DNA of 9,799 bases from PVC group bacterium (GTDB taxonomy: Bacteria > Verrucomicrobiota > Kiritimatiellia > SS1-B-03-39 > UBA6053). The DNA lies in contig PXAS01000050.1 in assembly GCA_003565815.1 (NCBI GenBank), positions 1-9,799 of the forward strand, given 5' to 3'. The notes beneath the pieces were generated by a model. The model searched no databases. It saw only the letters and a program-made list of their open reading frames with translations, and had not been told where the DNA came from. The stretch's first letter is position 1. Every line of letters begins with the position of its first letter. This document shows, piece after piece, positions 6,736-9,799 of the stretch. A program made the translations under genes and the position numbers.

Positions 6736-7773
6736 ATGCAACTCATCGAACTTCACATCCTCCAGTCCTTCCCCGTCTCCTGTCTGAACCGGGACGACGT
6801 GGGCGCACCCAAAACCGCCGTTTTCGGAGGGTGTTCCCGTGCCCGCATTTCCAGCCAGTGCCTCAAAAGAGCCGCACGGCTCCATGCGCAGGAAATCTCC
6901 CCCCGTTTCAAAGGCACCCGTACCCGTTACCTCCCGCCTCTTTTTCTTGCCGCCTTGAAAAGTGCTGGGATGGAGGAAGAGGAAGCCGCCAAAGCCTCGG
7001 CAGCCATTTGCGAACTGTTCAGCAAGAAAGACGGGAAAAAGGAGGATCAGGTAACCACCGCCGTTTTCCTTTCCCCCAAGGAAATTGAAGAAATCGCAGA
7101 ACAAGTCGCCGCCGGAGTGGACCCCAAAAAAGCGATGAAGAAAGCCAACCGTCTCGATGCCGCCGACATCAGCCTTTTTGGCCGTATGGTCGCCAATGAC
7201 GCATCTCTGAATGTGGAAGGCTCTGCCATGTTTTCCCATGCGCTCTCCACGCATAAAGCCGCCAATGAGGTGGATTTTTATTCCTCCGTGGATGACTACA
7301 AACGTGGCGACGCGGAAAATGAAGACGCCGGAGCCGGAATGATCGGCACTCTCGAATACACCTCCGCCGTGTATTATCGCTACGTGGCTTTGAACCTGGA
7401 CATGTTGCTGGATGATGCCCACCTCGCTCCACTCAACCCCGAAGAGCGCAAGGAGGTGGTCGAGTCCTTTCTCAAGGCCGCCGTCATGGCCGTCCCCGGA
7501 GCGCGGAAAAACTCCATGAACGCCAACACCCTGCCCGTGGAGGTGCTCGCGGTGTATAAATCCCGCGGACAGCCCATTCAGTTGGTGAATGCCTTTGAGA
7601 AACCCGTGAAACCAAAGGCGGGCGAGGGCCTGGTCCAACCTTCCGTTGAAGCCATGATGGCCGAACTCGAGAACCTGGAAAAACTGTGGGGTGTGAAGCA
7701 CGACGAGGAAATCCGCCTCAGTGAACAGGGTCTTCATGGCCTCCTCGAAGGGATGCTGCGCCATGTTAACTAA
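6736..7773 (+). CDS. cas7e: Cas7e (CasC/Cse4), crRNA-backbone subunit of Cascade
   Basis: Forms the six-copy helical backbone that grips the crRNA and kinks target pairing every sixth base. The length of 345 aa is close to the E. coli protein (363). Family hallmarks: MQLIELHILQSFPVSCLNRD (1-20), DVGAPKTAVFGG (21-32) and RARISSQCLKRA (35-46), followed by the variable thumb/helical segment, a central KAANEVDFYSSVDDY strand region and the C-terminal VEVLAVYKSRGQPIQLVNAF segment. It is separated from cas6e by 38 nt of A/C-rich sequence, the largest gap inside the cas operon, and has its own Shine-Dalgarno. Its last 11 nt overlap the cas5e start. Confidence 0.97.
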   Translation: MQLIELHILQSFPVSCLNRDDVGAPKTAVFGGCSRARISSQCLKRAARLHAQEISPRFKGTRTRYLPPLFLAALKSAGMEEEEAAKASAAICELFSKKDGKKEDQVTTAVFLSPKEIEEIAEQVAAGVDPKKAMKKANRLDAADISLFGRMVANDASLNVEGSAMFSHALSTHKAANEVDFYSSVDDYKRGDAENEDAGAGMIGTLEYTSAVYYRYVALNLDMLLDDAHLAPLNPEERKEVVESFLKAAVMAVPGARKNSMNANTLPVEVLAVYKSRGQPIQLVNAFEKPVKPKAGEGLVQPSVEAMMAELENLEKLWGVKHDEEIRLSEQGLHGLLEGMLRHVN

Positions 7774-8449
7774 CGCCCTGGCCTTCTACATACACGCCCC
7801 CATGCAGGCATGGGGGGCGTCTTCAAAGTTTCAGCGGAGAGACACCGAAGCCCATCCAACCAAAAGCGCGGTGCTGGGCCTTGTGGCCGCCGCCATGGGC
7901 ATTGACAAAAACCAACTCGATGAACCCGCGCGCATCGAGGAACTGTCCGACCTCGGTTTTTCCACGGCGAGACTGGTGTCATCCGAAAATAACGAGATCA
8001 GACGACTCAATGATTACCATACTGTGGGGGGGGGCTATGACACCAAAACCCAAAAACTGTTCATCACCCGCAAGGCCTCCGGCGGCACGTCCACCACCAT
8101 TCTGACGCATCGCGCCTATCTGACTGACGCCCGTTTTGTTGTGGTGTTGGAAGGATCGTGCACTCTCCTTGAGAAAATCCGGGACGCTCTGAACAACCCG
8201 GTTTGGGGCGTGTGGTTCGGGCGCAAAGCCTGCCTCCCATCTGCCCCGTTGATCCCCGTGATTGCGGCGTCCAAACAAGAGGCGGTGGACGCTTTGTGCG
8301 CCCGTGTTCCATTGGAAGGGCTGGAACTTCACGACACGGAGTACCGGGAGGAGTCCGGGGACGGGTGCTGGTATCTCAGTGACCAACCGGTTTCTTTCGG
8401 TCGGAGAGAGTATAAACAGCGTCCGGTGAGTCGGGTTCAGGAAAAATGA
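7763..8449 (+). CDS. cas5e: Cas5e (CasD), crRNA 5'-handle-binding subunit of Cascade
   Basis: Caps the crRNA 5' handle and contacts Cas8e and the first Cas7e. The protein is 228 aa, as expected. Family features: LAFYIHAPMQAWG (6-18) and FQRRDTEAHPTKSAVLGLVA in the ferredoxin-like fold, RLNDYHTVGGGY, the thumb/hairpin region TRKASGGTSTTILTHRAYL, and PVWGVWFGRKACLPSAPL. The ATG at 7763 matches the family start and is preceded by AAGGGA (7748-7753); an in-frame GTG at 7721 would only add residues read from the cas7e gene. It overlaps cas7e by 11 nt, suggesting coupled translation. A run of nine G (8026-8034) encodes part of VGGGY; a slip there would destroy the rest of the protein. Confidence 0.96.
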   Translation: MLTNALAFYIHAPMQAWGASSKFQRRDTEAHPTKSAVLGLVAAAMGIDKNQLDEPARIEELSDLGFSTARLVSSENNEIRRLNDYHTVGGGYDTKTQKLFITRKASGGTSTTILTHRAYLTDARFVVVLEGSCTLLEKIRDALNNPVWGVWFGRKACLPSAPLIPVIAASKQEAVDALCARVPLEGLELHDTEYREESGDGCWYLSDQPVSFGRREYKQRPVSRVQEK

Positions 8450-8452
8450 ACC

Positions 8453-9343
8453 ATGCCGGTTTTTGAGCGCCCACCCCTTGAAACGCTGGCCCCGGCGCAC
8501 GACCGATGGACCCCGCTCTATCTGGAACATGGCCGGCTCGAAGTGGACGATGCGTCCGTCCGCTGGATCGGCGCCGACGGGGTGAAATGCCCCCTGCCGG
8601 TGGCCACGGTTTCCGCCTTGATCCTGGGTCCCGGCACCACCGTCACCCACGCGGCCATCAAATCCGCCGCACAATGCAATTGCCCCGTCTTTTGGCTTGG
8701 GGAGGATGGTCTGCGCTTTTACGCCTTCGGGATTACCCCCAACCACACCAACTCCATGGCACGGATTCACGCCGAAGCCTGGGCCAGCGTTCGCAAACGA
8801 AACGAAATCGCACGGCGCATGTTCCGATTTCGTTTCCCCAATGTTCCTGCAGATGGTGTCACCATTGACCAACTCCGCGGCATGGAAGGCCGCCGGGTAA
8901 AAAAAATCTACCAGGAATTGGGCTCACAATACGGCGTCACCTGGAAAGGCCGAAACTACAACACCGCCAACTGGGATCTGGCCGACAACATTAACCGCGC
9001 CCTTTCCGCCGCCACAGCCTCCACCTACTCCGTCGTGGCCGCAGTCTGTTGCACCATGGGCTTTATCCCCCAACTCGGGTTTATCCATCAGGCCGGTACG
9101 CTGCCCTTCATTTACGACGCGGCGGACCTTTACAAACATCTGACCGCATGGCCCGCCGCCTTTGAAGCGGTTTCGATCAAACCCGATGACGACGGAACTC
9201 TGGTTCGTGCCATTCTCAAACGGAAAATTGAAGAATGCCGGATGCTTCAACGCGCCCCCGACGACTTTAAAAATTTGTTCAAAGATTTGAGTTTCAGAGA
9301 AAAACCGGAAGATCATCCCTTGCAGCCCCAGGTACCCTCATGA
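8453..9343 (+). CDS. cas1: Cas1 integrase (type I-E)
   Basis: Catalytic subunit of the Cas1-Cas2 spacer-acquisition complex, which joins prespacer ends to the leader-repeat junction and the repeat's far end. The length of 296 aa is typical for I-E (305 in E. coli). The metal-binding residues are all present: E145 (RGMEGRRVK), H212 (GFIHQAGTLP), D222 and D225 (IYDAADLYK), corresponding to E. coli E141, H208, D218 and D221. The N-terminal beta domain (DRWTPLYLEHGRLEVDD) and the all-alpha C-terminal domain are both intact. It starts 3 nt after the cas5e stop, with AGGA (8439-8442) upstream. Its stop overlaps the cas2 start in ATGA. Confidence 0.97.
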   Translation: MPVFERPPLETLAPAHDRWTPLYLEHGRLEVDDASVRWIGADGVKCPLPVATVSALILGPGTTVTHAAIKSAAQCNCPVFWLGEDGLRFYAFGITPNHTNSMARIHAEAWASVRKRNEIARRMFRFRFPNVPADGVTIDQLRGMEGRRVKKIYQELGSQYGVTWKGRNYNTANWDLADNINRALSAATASTYSVVAAVCCTMGFIPQLGFIHQAGTLPFIYDAADLYKHLTAWPAAFEAVSIKPDDDGTLVRAILKRKIEECRMLQRAPDDFKNLFKDLSFREKPEDHPLQPQVPS

Positions 9344-9627
9344 CCGTCCTGGTCGCAAATGACGTGCCCCCCTCCATCCGGGGACATCTGAAACGCTGGT
9401 TTATCGAACCACGTCCGAATGTGTTTGTGGGAACACTGAACAAACGAACACACGATAATGTCATCCGCTACATACAGCGTAATGCGTCACCCAGCTTTGG
9501 ATTTCTCTGCATCTCCTCCAGTCCCAACTGCCAAGGTTACACCATCGAACGGTTAGGACATCATGGACTCAGTGGCTGGGATGCCGTCGAGTTCTCCGGC
9601 ATCCAACTTGTCGCCCCCCCCCACTGA
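9340..9627 (+). CDS. cas2: Cas2 (type I-E)
   Basis: Structural partner of Cas1: a central Cas2 dimer bridges two Cas1 dimers and holds the prespacer. The length of 95 aa fits the I-E form. The start MTVLVANDVPPSIRGHLKRW and the segment RPNVFVGTLNKRTHD match the E. coli-type Cas2 (VTENVPPRLRG, VRAGVYVGDV). The ATGA overlap with cas1 implies translational coupling. It ends VAPPH, encoded through a run of nine C (9614-9622) immediately before the stop. It is the last gene before the leader; no terminator is visible between it and the array. Confidence 0.95.
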   Translation: MTVLVANDVPPSIRGHLKRWFIEPRPNVFVGTLNKRTHDNVIRYIQRNASPSFGFLCISSSPNCQGYTIERLGHHGLSGWDAVEFSGIQLVAPPH

Positions 9628-9701
9628 GATTCACTGAAAACACCCTTCCCTTTCCAAGGTTTTTCTTTAGTCAGCTTTTATAACTCGTTGATTTAACGAG
9701 G
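9628..9701 (+). promoter_or_regulatory. CRISPR leader
   Basis: AT-rich non-coding segment between cas2 and the first repeat, about 74 nt. It contains TTTTT/CTTT tracts, a -10-like TATAAC (9679-9684, 5 of 6; no convincing -35 seen), an IHF consensus site and a perfect 6-bp inverted repeat CTCGTT-GATTT-AACGAG (9684-9700) ending one base before the first repeat. In I-E systems the leader both promotes array transcription and directs integration to the first repeat. Confidence 0.85.
9681..9693 (-). promoter_or_regulatory. IHF binding site in the leader
   Basis: Read on the minus strand the site is AATCAACGAGTTA, a perfect match to the IHF consensus WATCAANNNNTTR. It ends 8 nt before the first repeat, comparable to the E. 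coli I-E leader, where IHF bends DNA so that Cas1-Cas2 can recognise the leader-repeat junction. Confidence 0.7.
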
Positions 9702-9730
9702 GTCTTCCCCACACGCGTGGGGATGAACCG
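9702..9730 (+). repeat. CRISPR repeat 1 (leader-proximal)
   Basis: 29-nt I-E repeat with the hairpin stem at 9707-9712 and 9717-9722. The preceding base differs between the two repeats (G9701, T9762), which fixes the 5' boundary. The base after both repeats is C, so a 30-nt repeat cannot be fully excluded. Confidence 0.93.
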
Positions 9731-9762
9731 CTACTCCCCTGCATCCTACTTTGCACCCTCCT

Positions 9763-9791
9763 GTCTTCCCCACACGCGTGGGGATGAACCG
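9763..9791 (+). repeat. CRISPR repeat 2
   Basis: Exact copy of repeat 1, with no degenerate positions, as expected at the leader-proximal, actively growing end of an array. Confidence 0.93.
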
Positions 9792-9799
9792 CCGTGGGT

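Larger units (their letters stand above)
9702..9799 (+). CRISPR. Type I-E CRISPR array, leader end (continues past the window)
   Basis: Two identical 29-nt repeats (9702-9730 and 9763-9791) surround one complete 32-nt spacer (9731-9762); 8 nt of a second spacer follow. Repeat and spacer lengths are standard for I-E. The repeat begins GTCTTCCCC and ends GGGGATGAACCG, close to the E. coli-type ending GGGGATAAACCG. Its core CCCCACACGCGTGGGG forms a 6-bp stem (CCCCAC/GTGGGG) with an ACGC loop for Cas6e. Processing 8 nt from the repeat end would leave the handle ATGAACCG. The leader lies on the left, so spacer 1 is the newest acquisition. Confidence 0.97.

Noticed and set aside
6565..7764. A 399-codon minus-strand reading frame opposite cas6e and cas7e
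   Set aside because: It is a shadow of strongly supported cas genes, it crosses a gene boundary, and its translation (glycine-, phenylalanine- and histidine-rich) resembles no protein family. The other long minus-strand frames opposite cas3, cse2, cas5e and cas1 are rejected for the same reason.

Overview
This window holds an essentially complete type I-E (E. coli-type, Cascade) CRISPR-Cas locus. Every gene lies on the + strand. A WYL-domain transcription factor precedes the locus, and the leader end of a CRISPR array follows it. The DNA is moderately GC-rich with tightly packed, overlapping genes, so the source is a bacterium. The perfect IHF-consensus site in the leader, together with the I-E subtype, suggests a Gram-negative-type lineage. 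Nothing here fixes the phylum.

Layout: (1) 1-1008, a WYL regulator whose 5' end probably lies beyond the window. (2) 991-1162, a 162-bp non-coding inverted-repeat element (996-1157) flanked by a perfect 5-bp direct repeat, AAAAC. It looks like a miniature transposable element (MITE) that landed in the last codons of the regulator gene and now supplies its stop codon. (3) 1158-1249, an A/T-rich control region with an extended -10 promoter and an inverted repeat that could be an operator. (4) 1250-1429, an unrecognised 59-codon gene resembling the tail of a small antitoxin; it overlaps the start of cas3. (5) 1413-9627, the cas operon in the order cas3 - cas8e - cse2 - cas6e - cas7e - cas5e - cas1 - cas2, with overlaps or short gaps throughout. 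(6) 9628-9701, an AT-rich leader with an IHF site. (7) 9702-9799, two 29-nt repeats around one complete 32-nt spacer, with the array continuing past the window end.

How it works together (family knowledge): Cas1-Cas2, assisted by IHF bending the leader, inserts new spacers at the first repeat. Cas6e cuts the array transcript at the repeat hairpin. Cas8e, Cse2, Cas7e, Cas5e and Cas6e form Cascade around the crRNA. Cas8e reads the PAM, and Cas3 is then recruited to nick, unwind and degrade the target. The catalytic motifs visible in Cas3, Cas6e and Cas1 are all present, so the system looks functional. The WYL protein is a plausible regulator of the operon.

The core is a known system. The unusual parts are the MITE at the regulator/operon junction, the antitoxin-like leading gene, cas6e placed between cse2 and cas7e, and two 9-nt G/C homopolymers in cas5e and cas2. 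No stretch above 300 bases lacks a gene; the longest gap is 1009-1249.
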